64,000 nt of DNA from Streptomyces sp. cf386 (GTDB taxonomy: Bacteria > Actinomycetota > Actinomycetes > Streptomycetales > Streptomycetaceae). Shown here piece after piece: positions 16,765 through 25,884 of this stretch (the first letter of the stretch is position 1; every line of letters starts with the position of its first letter). Where the stretch lies: positions 1-64,000 of the forward strand of contig NZ_FNHV01000024.1 in NCBI RefSeq assembly GCF_900103585.1. The letters are read 5' to 3'. The translations under genes and the position numbers were made by a program. The notes beneath the pieces are model-generated. The model saw nothing but the letters and a program-made list of their open reading frames with translations, was not told the DNA's origin and searched no databases.

Positions 16765-17973
16765 TTACGGGACGAGCTTCAGGAGCCTGTTGGGGGAACC
16801 GCTGCCCGGGCTGGTGACCACGCTGGTGGTGGCACCGGAGGTCAGCGCCGAGGCGACCGCGGCCGGGGTGGCCGAGGTGTGGCTCGCCAGGTAGACCGCG
16901 GCCGCGCCCGCGACGTGCGGGGTCGCCATCGACGTACCGGAGATGGTGTTCGTCGCGGTGTCGCTGGTGTACCAGCCGGCCGTGATCGAGGAGCCCGGCG
17001 CGAAGATGTCCAGGACCGAGCCGTAGTTGGAGTAGCTGGCGCGGGCGTCCGAGCTGGTGGTGGCGCCGACCGTGATCGCCGTCGAGACGCGGGCGGGGGA
17101 GTACGAGGAGGCGTTGGCGCTGCTGTTGCCGGCCGCGACCGCGTAGGTCACACCGCTGGCGATCGAGTTGGCGACCGCCGTGTCCAGCGAGGTGGAGGCG
17201 CCGCCGCCGAGCGACATGTTGGCGACCGAGGGACCGGAGTGGTTGTTGGTCACCCAGTCGATGCCCGCGATCACGCCCGCGGTGGTGCCGGAGCCCGAGT
17301 TGTCGAGCACGCGCACCGCCACGATCTTCGCCTTCTTGGCGACGCCGTAGGTCGAGCCCGCGATGGTGGTGGCCACGTGGGTGCCGTGGCCGTTGCCGTC
17401 GGAGGCGGTGGTGTCGCCGTCGACGGCGTCGTAGCCGTAGGTGGCCCGACCGCTGATCTGCTGGTGCGTGATGCGCACGCCGGTGTCGATGACGTACGCC
17501 GTCACGCCGGTGCCCGCGCTGTCCGGGTAGGTGTAGGTGCCGGACAGCGGAAGCGCGGCCTGGTCGATGCGGTCCAGGCCCCAGGGGGCGCTGGTCTGCG
17601 TGGTGTCGGCCAGCTGGACGCGCTGGTTCTGCTCGACGGACGCCACGGCCGGGTCGGCCGCGAGTCTCCTGGCCTCGGCCGCGGAGAGGGTGGCGGAGTA
17701 GCCGTTCAGCGCCTTGGTGAAGGTCTTCTTCACCGTGCCGCCGTACTCCTCGACGACGTCCTTGCCCGCGGCCGAGGACGCCTTGAGGCCCGCGCTCTTC
17801 TTGAGCGTGACGATGTAGCTGTCCTTGATCGCCGTGGCGGAGCCGGCGGCCAGGACCTTGCCCTCGGCCGGGGCGGCCTGGGCGGGGAGTGCGGTGAGTC
17901 CGCCGACGAGGGCGGCGGTCGCCAGGCTGGTTATCGCGGCGAACCGGACCTTCTTGCTACGCAGTTGTGCCAT
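16765..17973 (-). CDS. Secreted subtilisin-like serine protease (S8, proteinase K-like)
   Basis: The 402-residue preproenzyme has a Sec signal at residues 1-34 (basic MAQLRSKKVR, hydrophobic core, ALPAQA). An inhibitor I9 propeptide spans about 50-122, with DSYIVTLKKSA and YSATLSAAEARRLAADP. The S8 catalytic domain occupies about 128-402. The triad is D163 (VIDTG), H196 (GNGHGTHV) and S348 (SGTSMATP); the oxyanion asparagine is N283 (AAGNSS). All are present, so it should be active outside the cell. It lacks the extra C-terminal domain seen in some relatives. An AGGAGG ribosome site precedes the ATG. It ends at a strong hairpin terminator. Confidence 0.95.
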   Translation of the reverse strand: MAQLRSKKVRFAAITSLATAALVGGLTALPAQAAPAEGKVLAAGSATAIKDSYIVTLKKSAGLKASSAAGKDVVEEYGGTVKKTFTKALNGYSATLSAAEARRLAADPAVASVEQNQRVQLADTTQTSAPWGLDRIDQAALPLSGTYTYPDSAGTGVTAYVIDTGVRITHQQISGRATYGYDAVDGDTTASDGNGHGTHVATTIAGSTYGVAKKAKIVAVRVLDNSGSGTTAGVIAGIDWVTNNHSGPSVANMSLGGGASTSLDTAVANSIASGVTYAVAAGNSSANASSYSPARVSTAITVGATTSSDARASYSNYGSVLDIFAPGSSITAGWYTSDTATNTISGTSMATPHVAGAAAVYLASHTSATPAAVASALTSGATTSVVTSPGSGSPNRLLKLVP

Positions 17974-18292
17974 TACGAGGGAGTCCTCCTCTAGGCGGCG
18001 CGCGCCCTGGTGGGGTGCGCGTCTGTGGGGGGTGCGCGCGTGATCGCGGGCACGACCTCGGAACGTCGCGTTCCCGTTTCCAAAGCCGAGGTAAAGGATC
18101 TGTGGTCCTGGCGTGACCGACAAGGGAGTTGACGATCTGTCAACGACCATGTCATGAACACGCAACAAAACCCACAGTGAACCCACAGGGTGAGCGACGC
18201 GATGCCCTGAAAATTCTTGGCATGGACACTTCCTGTCAACACGCGTAGTTGGTACGACGGTTATGGCAGAGATCCTGCTATAGGGAGGTTCC
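17974..18292. other. Divergent promoter region of the subtilase and SGNH esterase genes
   Basis: This gap of 319 bases has no gene. It must hold both divergent promoters. A TTGACA hexamer on the reverse strand lies within the GTTGAC dyad at 18128-18144 and could serve the subtilase. On the forward strand, GGACACTTCCTGTCAAC near 18223-18239 precedes the esterase. A stretch near 18170-18220 is A/T-richer than average. The esterase ribosome site GGGAGG is at 18283-18288. Confidence 0.45.
18128..18144. promoter_or_regulatory. Palindrome GTTGAC-N5-GTCAAC
   Basis: A perfect 6-5-6 dyad lies 155 bases upstream of the subtilase start and about 150 bases upstream of the esterase start. It overlaps the best -35-like TTGACA on the reverse strand. 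This suggests a regulator site at the subtilase promoter. The binding protein is not identifiable from sequence alone. Confidence 0.45.
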
Positions 18293-19102
18293 ATGAGACG
18301 TTCCCGACTTTCCGCATACGTCGCCTCACTCCTCCTCGCCGTCGGCACCGCCCTCACCGGGGCCGGTGCCGCGCAGGCCGCCGAAACCGCCGCCACCGGC
18401 GGCTATGTGGCCCTCGGCGACTCCTACTCCTCCGGCCTCGGCGCGGGCAGCTACATCGCCTCCAGCGGCGACTGCGCACGCAGCACCAGGGCGTACCCGT
18501 ACCTGTGGGCCGCCGCGAACTCACCCTCGTCGTTCGACTTCACGGCCTGCTCGGGCGCTCGAACGGGTGATGTGACCGCCGGTCAGCTCGGCCCGCTCAG
18601 CTCCACCACCGCACTGGTGTCCATCTCGATCGGCGGCAACGACGCGGGCTTCGCCGACATCATGACGACGTGTGTGCTGCAGGGCGACAGCGCCTGCGTC
18701 TCACGCATCAACACCGCCAAGGCGTTCGTCGACTCGACGCTGCCCGGCCGGCTCGACACCGTCTACTCGGCCATCCGCGCCAAGGCACCGTCCGCCCATG
18801 TGGTCGTACTCGGCTACCCCCGCTTCTACAAGCTGGGCGCGTCCGGGTGCGTCGGCCTGTCCGAGACCAAGCGAAGGGCGCTCAACGACGCGGCCGACTA
18901 CATCGACGCCGCGACCGAGAAGCGCGCCCTGGACCACGGCTTCACCTTCGCCGACGTGCGACCCGCCTTCACCGGGCACGAGATCTGCTCCGGCAGCTCG
19001 TGGATGCACGCCGTGAACTGGCTCAACATCTCGGAGTCGTACCACCCGACGGCCGCGGGCCAGTCGGGTGGTTATCTGCCGGTACTGGATGCCGCGGCCT
19101 GA
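18293..19102 (+). CDS. Secreted SGNH/GDSL esterase-lipase
   Basis: The 269-residue precursor has a Sec signal at about 1-30 (MRRSRLSAYV, hydrophobic core, GAAQAA). Block I GDSYSSG is at residues 42-48 with nucleophile S44. Block III GGND is at 114-117 and block V SYHPTAAGQ holds the catalytic H251. Six cysteines (61, 86, 127, 136, 186, 232) suit three disulfides, as in characterised Streptomyces extracellular lipases of this group. It hydrolyses acyl esters outside the cell. GGGAGG precedes the ATG by a few bases. It shares a divergent promoter region with the subtilase and its stop is 5 bases from the convergent kinase stop. Confidence 0.93.
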   Translation: MRRSRLSAYVASLLLAVGTALTGAGAAQAAETAATGGYVALGDSYSSGLGAGSYIASSGDCARSTRAYPYLWAAANSPSSFDFTACSGARTGDVTAGQLGPLSSTTALVSISIGGNDAGFADIMTTCVLQGDSACVSRINTAKAFVDSTLPGRLDTVYSAIRAKAPSAHVVVLGYPRFYKLGASGCVGLSETKRRALNDAADYIDAATEKRALDHGFTFADVRPAFTGHEICSGSSWMHAVNWLNISESYHPTAAGQSGGYLPVLDAAA

Positions 19103-19107
19103 AACAC

Positions 19108-20739
19108 CTAAGGGCTCGGCGACCCGGTAGGCGTTGGCGAGACCCCGCCCGTCGGGGTCTCCGTCACACAGGTCACCGAGAACGGCACCGAGTTGGACTT
19201 AGTCTCCACCGGGTCGCGGACCTCGACGCTGATCTCGTTCTCGAAGGTCCCGCTGTCGTCGTACGTGGTCACGAACGCCCGGTCCTGTTTGCTCCGCCCC
19301 CCGCCCTCCGGGAACGACAGGGTCTTCCAGCCCTGGTCCATCACATCGCCGTCCTGCGACACCCAGCGATAGGTGACCTCCGCCGGCAGCCGCCCCACCG
19401 TGAACGTCGCCGTGAAGGCGGGCGCCTCGCCGTTCGGCGGTGGACAGGAGCCGGAGTACTCCAGGTTCGAGCCCGTCAATGTCACCTTCACGGACTGCGG
19501 GGCCGCGGAGGGCGTGTCACTGCTGCTCGGGCTCGGCGTCGGGCTCTGGCCCCCGCCGGAGGCGTTCTCGTCCTCGGTCTCCGTCGGTGAAGTCCCGCCG
19601 CCGGTCTGGCTGGTGGTCTCGTCACCGCCCGCCTTGCCCCCGTTGTCCTCACGGTTGAGCAGGGCATACGTCAGCCCTGCCACGGCCAGTGCGAGGGCGG
19701 CGACCCCGGCGATCAGGACGGTCGCGGCGCGGCGGTTGCGGTCGGGGCGGACGGGGGCCGTGGTGGAGGCGGGGGCGCCGGTGACGGGCCGGGTCGAAGC
19801 GGGCGGTGGAACGGGGGCTGTCGGGGCCGTCGGGGCGCTCTGCGGTGGTGCCGGGAACGCAGCGACGGTCGGGGTGTACGGGGTCGCCTGCACGGCGTCC
19901 GCGCGCAGGGTGCCTCCCGCACCGATGATCCGCAGGTCCTGCTCGGCCCGGTCGGCCGGCAGCCGCTCGGCCGGGTCCTTGCGCAGCAGCCCCTCGATGA
20001 CCGGGGCGAGCGGACCGGCCCGGTGCGGCGGGGGCAGTTCTTCGTCGACGATCGCGCGCAGAGTGCTGAGCGGGGTGTCCTGGCGGAAGGGGGAGTTGCC
20101 CTCCACGGCCGCGTACAGGAGCACGCCGAGCGACCACAGGTCCGACTCCGGGCCGGGTGTGCGGCCCAGCGCCCGCTCCGGGGCCAGGAACTCGGGAGAG
20201 CCGATGACCTCGCCGGTCATCGTCAGCGCGGAGCTGCCCTCGACCATGGCGATACCGAAGTCGGTGAGGACGACCCGGCCGTCGTTCGACAGCAGCACGT
20301 TGGCCGGTTTCACGTCCCGGTGCAGCACCCCGGCAGCGTGCGCGGCGCGCAGCGCGGACAGCACCTCGGCACCGATGTGCGCGGCGCGCTGCGGGCTCAG
20401 CGGGCCCTCGGCGTCCAGCAGCTCGGCCAGCGAGATGCCGCGCACCAGCTCCATCACGATCCAGGGCCGGCCGTCCTGTGTGGCCACGTCGTACACCGTG
20501 ACGACATTGCGGTTGGCGACCCGCGCCGCCGCCCACGCCTCGCGCTCCAGCCGGGCGTACATCCGCTCGACCTCCGCGGCCGGCAGCCCGTGCGGCGCGC
20601 GCACCTCCTTGACGGCGACCTCGCGGTGCAGCAGCTCGTCGCGGGCCCGCCACACGGTTCCCATGCCGCCCTCGCCGAGCGGGGACAGGAGGCGGTAGCG
20701 GCCCGCGATCAGACGTTCACTGCCCGGTTCTTCGGACAC
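19108..20739 (-). CDS. Membrane Ser/Thr protein kinase (PknB-like, no PASTA)
   Basis: The 543-residue protein has a cytoplasmic Hanks-type kinase domain at about residues 14-275. The glycine-rich loop is LGEGGMGTVW at 21-30, the lysine is K44 in VAVKE, the catalytic loop is HRDVKPAN at 140-147 and DFG is at 160-162, so all essential residues are present. A proline/alanine-rich linker is followed by one transmembrane helix near 350-373. The extracellular part has an S/T/P/G-rich stalk and an unassigned beta-rich domain with two cysteines (TFTVGRLPAEVTYRWVS), rather than PASTA repeats. A GTG start with GGGGGA upstream was chosen; an alternative start is at 20775. Confidence 0.9.
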   Translation of the reverse strand: MSEEPGSERLIAGRYRLLSPLGEGGMGTVWRARDELLHREVAVKEVRAPHGLPAAEVERMYARLEREAWAAARVANRNVVTVYDVATQDGRPWIVMELVRGISLAELLDAEGPLSPQRAAHIGAEVLSALRAAHAAGVLHRDVKPANVLLSNDGRVVLTDFGIAMVEGSSALTMTGEVIGSPEFLAPERALGRTPGPESDLWSLGVLLYAAVEGNSPFRQDTPLSTLRAIVDEELPPPHRAGPLAPVIEGLLRKDPAERLPADRAEQDLRIIGAGGTLRADAVQATPYTPTVAAFPAPPQSAPTAPTAPVPPPASTRPVTGAPASTTAPVRPDRNRRAATVLIAGVAALALAVAGLTYALLNREDNGGKAGGDETTSQTGGGTSPTETEDENASGGGQSPTPSPSSSDTPSAAPQSVKVTLTGSNLEYSGSCPPPNGEAPAFTATFTVGRLPAEVTYRWVSQDGDVMDQGWKTLSFPEGGGRSKQDRAFVTTYDDSGTFENEISVEVRDPVETKSNSVPFSVTCVTETPTGGVSPTPTGSPSP

Positions 20740-20802
20740 GGGCGTCCCCCATTCGCATCCGTGCGAAATCTCCACGCCGAGTGATTTCTCCCCAAAAGTA
20801 GC

Positions 20803-22503
20803 TCAGCCGAGTGCGGATGCCGCCCCCTGGAACACCAATCCGGCCCCGATCAGTACGACGAGCACCGCGGATCCCAGTGGTGCGGTCCGGCGGACGAAGA
20901 CCGTCAGGGGGTGGGCCATCCAGCGGGGCTGCTTGTCCAGCAGCCGCGTCACTCCGGTACCTAGCCTCACGACGGCGAACCCGGCCGCGGCGAGGGTGAG
21001 CGCGAGCCCGACGCCGTACGCGACGACGAGCAGCAGCCCGAACCACGCCTTCCCGAGCGCCGCCGCGCCGACGAGCACGACGACCGCGGAGGGACTGGGC
21101 ACGAGCCCGCCGGCGAAGCCGAGGAGGATCGTGCCGCGGAGGGTGGGGGCGGTGGGGTGGGAGTGGGTGAAGCCGCCGTGGGTGTGGGTGAGGAGGCCGC
21201 GAGTGCGAGTGGTGTGGGGGGAGGGGTGGGTGTGCGTTTGGGGGTGGGGGTGGGGGTGGCTGTGGTCGTGCGCATGGCTGTGGTCGTGCGCATGGCTGTG
21301 GTCGTGGCCTGGTGCGGGAGTGTGGGTCTCCGTCGCGGAGTGCGTGTGTGCGGCGACCAGGACCGGTTGGCGTTCGTGTGAGTGCTCGTGCTCGTCGTGG
21401 TGATCGTGAGGGTGCTCATGCGAGTGGTCGTGATCGTGGTCGTGACTGTGGGGGTGCGGGTGTGTGTGGTTGCGGATGTGCCAGGCCCGGCGTACCAGCG
21501 TCGCTCCGGCCAGCGTCACCAGGACGCCGCTCGCGACGCCCAGCCAGGTGATCACCGACGGTGCCGCCGCCGAGCCGGCCGTGACCAGGAGGCCCAGGGC
21601 CACCACGCCCAGGGTGTGGGTGACCGTCACCGACGCGGCCAGGGGCATGACGTCCTTGAGGCGGGCCTGGCCGCCGCGTGCCGTCGCGACCGCGGCCATG
21701 ATGGTCTTGCCGTGCCCCGGGGCGAGCGCGTGCATCGCGCCGAGGAAGATCGCGATCACCAGGGCGAGGGCGGCGAAACCGATGGTGAGGTCCTGGCGGG
21801 AGACCAGGCCGTCCAGGGCCCGCGTCCAGCGGTCGGCGCCACGCGGCAGGACGGACGAGGCGGGGGCGTCCTGGTCCGCCTCGGCGAGGGCCTGGCCGCC
21901 GGGGCGCACACGCAGGGACGCGGCCTTGGTGTCGGCGGGGGAGGAGAGCAACTCCTCGGGATACTCGGCCAGTTCACGGGAGACCGACTCCTTGGGCACG
22001 TCCGAGGCGGTCAGCGTCATACGGTCGCCGCGTGCCGTGATCTCCCGCCAGCCGGGGCCGGCTTCCGCGCCCGCGCCACGGAAGCCGAGGTCGACCGTGG
22101 CGCCCTCGGGGAGCGGCGCCGTCAGCCGGCACTCCACCCGGAGCGTGTCGAGCCCCGCCTGACCGGGCCGCACGCGCGCGTGACTGCTGTTCAGCGTCAG
22201 CGCGACGGTACGGCCGTCCACGGTGACCTCGCTGCCCTGCGCCGCCTTCTCGCAGCGCTGCCGGGCCCACGCCGTCATGCCCGCCTTCTCGATGTCCGGC
22301 CCGGCCTGCGTGGCCGGGATCTCGGCGAGGTCCTCGACATGGTGGACGCGCAGTTCGCCGGGGGCGGCCACGAGGCCGTCGTAGCGGTTGACGGTGAAGT
22401 TGCCGAGGGGGTGCGCGCTCGCGGGAGGGGAGGAAAGCAACGCGAGCGCGCAGGCCGCCGTGAGGACGGCGGCGCCGGAGGCGAACAGTCGACGAGGGGT
22501 CAC
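20803..22503 (-). CDS. NicO-type nickel/cobalt transporter with histidine-rich loop
   Basis: The 566-residue protein has a signal segment (to about residue 33) and an extracytoplasmic N-terminal domain of about 200 residues starting HPLGNFTVNRYDGL. Six or so membrane helices follow. The first membrane block has HALAPGHGKTIMAA, the metal-binding helix typical of the NicO/RcnA group. Between the third and fourth helices lies a very long loop in which nearly every second residue is histidine, interspersed with D, E, S, P and T. It probably exports or moves Ni/Co or another transition metal. The GTG start overlaps the TPR gene stop by four bases (GTGA). It is the last gene of the DUF4331-TPR-NicO group. 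Confidence 0.85.
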   Translation of the reverse strand: MTPRRLFASGAAVLTAACALALLSSPPASAHPLGNFTVNRYDGLVAAPGELRVHHVEDLAEIPATQAGPDIEKAGMTAWARQRCEKAAQGSEVTVDGRTVALTLNSSHARVRPGQAGLDTLRVECRLTAPLPEGATVDLGFRGAGAEAGPGWREITARGDRMTLTASDVPKESVSRELAEYPEELLSSPADTKAASLRVRPGGQALAEADQDAPASSVLPRGADRWTRALDGLVSRQDLTIGFAALALVIAIFLGAMHALAPGHGKTIMAAVATARGGQARLKDVMPLAASVTVTHTLGVVALGLLVTAGSAAAPSVITWLGVASGVLVTLAGATLVRRAWHIRNHTHPHPHSHDHDHDHSHEHPHDHHDEHEHSHERQPVLVAAHTHSATETHTPAPGHDHSHAHDHSHAHDHSHPHPHPQTHTHPSPHTTRTRGLLTHTHGGFTHSHPTAPTLRGTILLGFAGGLVPSPSAVVVLVGAAALGKAWFGLLLVVAYGVGLALTLAAAGFAVVRLGTGVTRLLDKQPRWMAHPLTVFVRRTAPLGSAVLVVLIGAGLVFQGAASALG

Positions 22504-24152
22504 TTGCCCGCCTCCAGGTCCTTGAGTGCCGTACGGGCTTCCCGGGCGCCCAACGGCGAGAAGCCGGGGTTCAGCTTCAGCGCGGCCTGCAGATGCTCGC
22601 GGGCGTTCTCGGCGTTGCCCGTGGCGCGCTCGATGATGCCGCGGTGGTAGCGGAACGCGGCGTTGCGGTAGCCGGTGGCTGTGGCCTTGCGGGCGTAGGG
22701 CAGGGCTTCGTCGTCCTTGCCGTTGACGTGCAGCGCCCAGGCGAGGGCGTCCGCGGTGTGCACGGTCTGCCGGCGGTCCCACTCGGCACGGGCGGCGCGC
22801 AGGGCGGACGCCTTGTCGCCGTGGTCGGCGGCCGCGAGGGCCGTGTCGAGGTCGGCGTTGACGCCGTTGGCGCGGGCGAGGGCCGTCCAGGCGTCGACGA
22901 GGGCGTACTGGTCGTCGGCCTTCACCTGGTCGCCGGCCGCCTCGTACAGCTCGCCGAGCTCGACGAGCGGGCCGGGGAGCGGGTACCGGGAGACCACGTC
23001 CGCCAGGCCCTTCGTCGCCGCGTCCCGGTCGCCGCTCGCCGCCTGCGCGCGGGCGCGGCCTTCGAGGGCGGGGACGTAGTTCTCGTCCGCGGCGAGGGCG
23101 CGGGCGTAGTGGGTGAGGGCGCTCTCGTAGTCGCCCTGGTTCCAGGCGAGTTGGCCGAGCTGGGTGGCGACGTACGCGATGTCGCCGGGAGTGACCGCGG
23201 ACGAGAGCGCCTGGTCGAGTACCCGTTGGGCCGTGCGGACGTCGCCGCGCAGCTCGTGGACGTACGCGTAGCGCGTGAAGACCGGGATGCCCGGGCGGCG
23301 GTCGTCGGCGGTGTCGGCGGCCTTGGATGCGTCGGCGTAGCGGCCGAGTTCGACGAGGGCGTCGACGCGGGTGCACAGGGCGCGTTCGCTGTACGGGTTC
23401 ACCTTCAGGGCCTGGTCGGCGTACTTCAGGGCGTCCTCGAAGTCGTGGCGGGCGGCGGCGAGGGCGGCGCGGCCGGCCAGGGCCTGGTCGTTGTCGCTGT
23501 TCAGCGCGAGGGAGCGCTTGAAGGCCCGGTCGGCCTGGGGGTAGCGGGAGGGGTCGCCCTTGGTGCGGGCCTGCTCGACGTAGGCGAGGCCGAGGGTGGC
23601 CCAGCCGCTGACGTCCCTCGGCTGGTCGCGGAGGTGGGCCTGCAGGGAGGCGATGCCTGCGTCGAGGTCACCGGTGGCGAGGAGGCCGGGTGAGACGGCG
23701 GCGGATGCGGGGGCTACGCCGGTGGACGTGTTGTCGTGTACGGCGCCGAGGGCGAGGGAGCCGGCCGTGAGGCCTATGGCCAGCAGGGCGGCGCAGCCGG
23801 CGAGGTGCAGGGCGCGGCTGCGGCGGGCGGCTGCGGCGGTGCGGCGTAGGGCGGCGACGCGCTGTTCCGCGTGTTCCTCGCCCCCGCCGCCCCTACCCGT
23901 CCCATCCTCCAGGGGCTCCGCCCCTTCGACCCCGGTCCTGGGGGCTGCCGCCCCCAGACCCCCGCTTCGGCCCTGAAGGGGCCTCGTCCTCAAACTCCCC
24001 CAGAGGGGGGACCCCCAGACGGGCTGAAATGCCCTGCGCTTCGCGGCAGTCACCCGTCGCACCGCGGCGACGCGCTCATCGGCCCCTTCCACACCGGCGG
24101 CCTCCTCGGGCTCTTCGTTCTCCGGTGCGCTGTCGTTCGTACGCGGGGCCAT
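22500..24152 (-). CDS. Membrane-anchored TPR-repeat protein
   Basis: The 550-residue protein has an N-terminal cytoplasmic part, a membrane helix at about 113-135 (RALHLAGCAALLAIGLTAGSL), and about ten tetratricopeptide repeats from about 160 to the end. Examples are WATLGLAYVEQARTKGDP, ALKYADQALKVNPYSERAL and AREHLQAALKLNPGFSPLG. TPR arrays hold protein complexes together; the partner may be DUF4331 or the NicO transporter encoded on either side. Residues about 41-90 are encoded by an inserted palindromic repeat and are low-complexity G/P/R. They are flanked by two similar arginine-rich segments (ERVAAVRRVTAAKRR and EQRVAALRRTAAAARR). The true start could therefore be further downstream. Confidence 0.82.
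   Translation of the reverse strand: MAPRTNDSAPENEEPEEAAGVEGADERVAAVRRVTAAKRRAFQPVWGSPLWGSLRTRPLQGRSGGLGAAAPRTGVEGAEPLEDGTGRGGGGEEHAEQRVAALRRTAAAARRSRALHLAGCAALLAIGLTAGSLALGAVHDNTSTGVAPASAAVSPGLLATGDLDAGIASLQAHLRDQPRDVSGWATLGLAYVEQARTKGDPSRYPQADRAFKRSLALNSDNDQALAGRAALAAARHDFEDALKYADQALKVNPYSERALCTRVDALVELGRYADASKAADTADDRRPGIPVFTRYAYVHELRGDVRTAQRVLDQALSSAVTPGDIAYVATQLGQLAWNQGDYESALTHYARALAADENYVPALEGRARAQAASGDRDAATKGLADVVSRYPLPGPLVELGELYEAAGDQVKADDQYALVDAWTALARANGVNADLDTALAAADHGDKASALRAARAEWDRRQTVHTADALAWALHVNGKDDEALPYARKATATGYRNAAFRYHRGIIERATGNAENAREHLQAALKLNPGFSPLGAREARTALKDLEAGK
23890..24035. repeat. Intragenic palindromic repeat block in the TPR gene
   Basis: The block contains consecutive hairpins: AGGGGC-TCC-GCCCCT at 23911-23925, CTGGGGGC-TGCC-GCCCCCAG at 23938-23957, and CTTC-GGCCCT-GAAG. 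It then has the core CTCCCCC-AGA-GGGGGGACCCCCA at 23995-24017. This composition is that of the dispersed intergenic repeats common in Streptomyces. Here the block is translated in frame. Confidence 0.78.
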
Positions 24153-24258
24153 GCCCTCTCCTCGGCTTTCCAGGAACGGTCGTTGTCGCGTGCGGCGGCG
24201 CGGCCCGCGCCGTGGGGGATGAGTACTTCGCGGGCCGCGCCAGTCGGTGGGGAGGGGC

Positions 24259-25794
24259 TTAGTACGCCCGCTCCCGCATACGGCGCCACCAGGCCAGGCC
24301 CGCGCCGATCAGCAGGACTCCGATCGCGCCGGCGCCCGCCGACGCGGCGATCAGGGTCTTGTCGTCGGTGCCGCCGGAGGCGCCGGCAGGCTGGAGCGCG
24401 TCGCCGAGCTGGCTGCGGACGTCGGTCTCGCCGTCCGTGCCCTTGGCGAGCGGGCCGCGCGAACCTTCGGTCGGCAGGGCGACGTACGGGAAGGCCTTCT
24501 CGAAGTCCTTGTCGTTCTTGTCGACCGCGTCGCCCAAGTCGTTCTTGGCGCCCAGCAGTTCACCCTCGACGACCTGGAGCGAGGCGTCGATCACGTCGTC
24601 GGTGAGGCGACGGCCGTTCGGGAAGCCCGCATTGTCGCCGTCGAGGACACCGAGCCGCTTGGGTTCGGCGGCCGGCTCGATCGAGGTGTTCAGGCGCAGC
24701 ATCTCCGCGGGGCGGACGTGCGGCGGCTGGTTGAGGTCCTTCACGCCCTTGAGGAAGACGTCGACGAGGTCGTTGCGCGGCTCGTCGGGCGCCGGGATCT
24801 TGTAGATCGCCTCGATGAGCTTCGGCAGCTCGGGGTTGGTGACGTTCTTCAGGAACTGGGCGTCGTCCCAGGGCGCGGACGCGTTGAACTTGTCCTTGTC
24901 CTTGAGCGGGTTGACGACCTCGTTCACCAGCGGGCTGCCCAGGCGCGAGACCTGCTCGAAGTAGCCCTTGGCGTTCTTGCGCTGGGTCGTCGACCAGATG
25001 CCGACGATCGGCTGCTCCGCCGACTCGGCGATCATGTGGGTCGGGACCTGCAGGGCTATGGAGTTGACGTTGTAGCCCTTGAGCGTGTCGTTGCCGACCT
25101 CGGAGAGGTTTCCGCCGTAGAGGAGGTCGAAGACGCGCAGGTCCAGGAAGAACGGGTCGTCGGCCTGGCCGGCGAACGACGTCGCGTCGCCCGCGAGCTT
25201 GTGGACGGCCTGTTCGCGCAGCTTGGCGTAGTCCGGCATGGACGCCTTGCCGACGTTCGAGGGTGCCACCGGTACGTCGTTGGCCACCTTCGTCTTCGAC
25301 ACCAGCTGCTGGTCCTTCAGCTTCAGCAGCTCGATGTCGTACGTCTGCGTGATGTTGAGGTCGGGGTCGTCGAGGCTCTCGACCGGACCGGTGTTGTACA
25401 GGAACGTCTTCTTGTTCTTGATGTGCGTGTCGAAGGTGAAGCGGTAGAGCAGCTCGCCCTGCGCGTCACCGTTGTTGTCGATGTGGATGTCGTACTGGGC
25501 ATCCTCGGCGAACGTGAAGAAGTTCGGACCGCCGGCCGGCTCCTCGAAGGGGATCCAGTTGGCGATGATCGTCGTCGTGTCCGGCTTGTCCGGGCTGACG
25601 AACGCGTACACGTCGGTGTTGTCGTACTGCGGTGTCCCCGAGATCAGCGGGGCCTCCCGGTGGCTGGAGGCGAAGGCCGCCCCCGGTGCCAGCGCGGCGA
25701 CGCCGGCGGCTGCGAGCCCCCCGGCGGCCAGCGCACCACATATGAGGGTCGCGAGGCCCTTGCGTCCCGCACCGCTCCTGGAAATAGGTGTCAT
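24259..25794 (-). CDS. DUF4331 secreted/membrane-anchored protein
   Basis: The 511-residue protein starts with a signal segment (MTPISRSGAGRK, hydrophobic stretch, AFA) and then SSHREAPLISGTPQYDNTDV, the signature start of DUF4331. A large extracytoplasmic domain is rich in D and N and has no cysteines that I can see. A C-terminal helix LIAASAGAGAIGVLLIGAGL with the basic end WWRRMRERAY anchors it in the membrane. The molecular function is unknown. A GGAGG ribosome site precedes the ATG. It is divergent from an ECF sigma gene and upstream of TPR and NicO genes, suggesting one sigma-controlled envelope module. Confidence 0.88.
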   Translation of the reverse strand: MTPISRSGAGRKGLATLICGALAAGGLAAAGVAALAPGAAFASSHREAPLISGTPQYDNTDVYAFVSPDKPDTTTIIANWIPFEEPAGGPNFFTFAEDAQYDIHIDNNGDAQGELLYRFTFDTHIKNKKTFLYNTGPVESLDDPDLNITQTYDIELLKLKDQQLVSKTKVANDVPVAPSNVGKASMPDYAKLREQAVHKLAGDATSFAGQADDPFFLDLRVFDLLYGGNLSEVGNDTLKGYNVNSIALQVPTHMIAESAEQPIVGIWSTTQRKNAKGYFEQVSRLGSPLVNEVVNPLKDKDKFNASAPWDDAQFLKNVTNPELPKLIEAIYKIPAPDEPRNDLVDVFLKGVKDLNQPPHVRPAEMLRLNTSIEPAAEPKRLGVLDGDNAGFPNGRRLTDDVIDASLQVVEGELLGAKNDLGDAVDKNDKDFEKAFPYVALPTEGSRGPLAKGTDGETDVRSQLGDALQPAGASGGTDDKTLIAASAGAGAIGVLLIGAGLAWWRRMRERAY

Positions 25795-25884
25795 GCCGTC
25801 CGTCCTCCGTGCCAACTTGCCTGACGAACCCGATTCGGAGCCGTCGCCGAGGTGGATTGGTCGAATCCCAAGCGTTCTTACGGC

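Noticed and set aside
21150..21480. CRISPR-like or minisatellite array
   Set aside because: The repeats are the codons of a histidine-rich loop and lack unique spacers of constant length.
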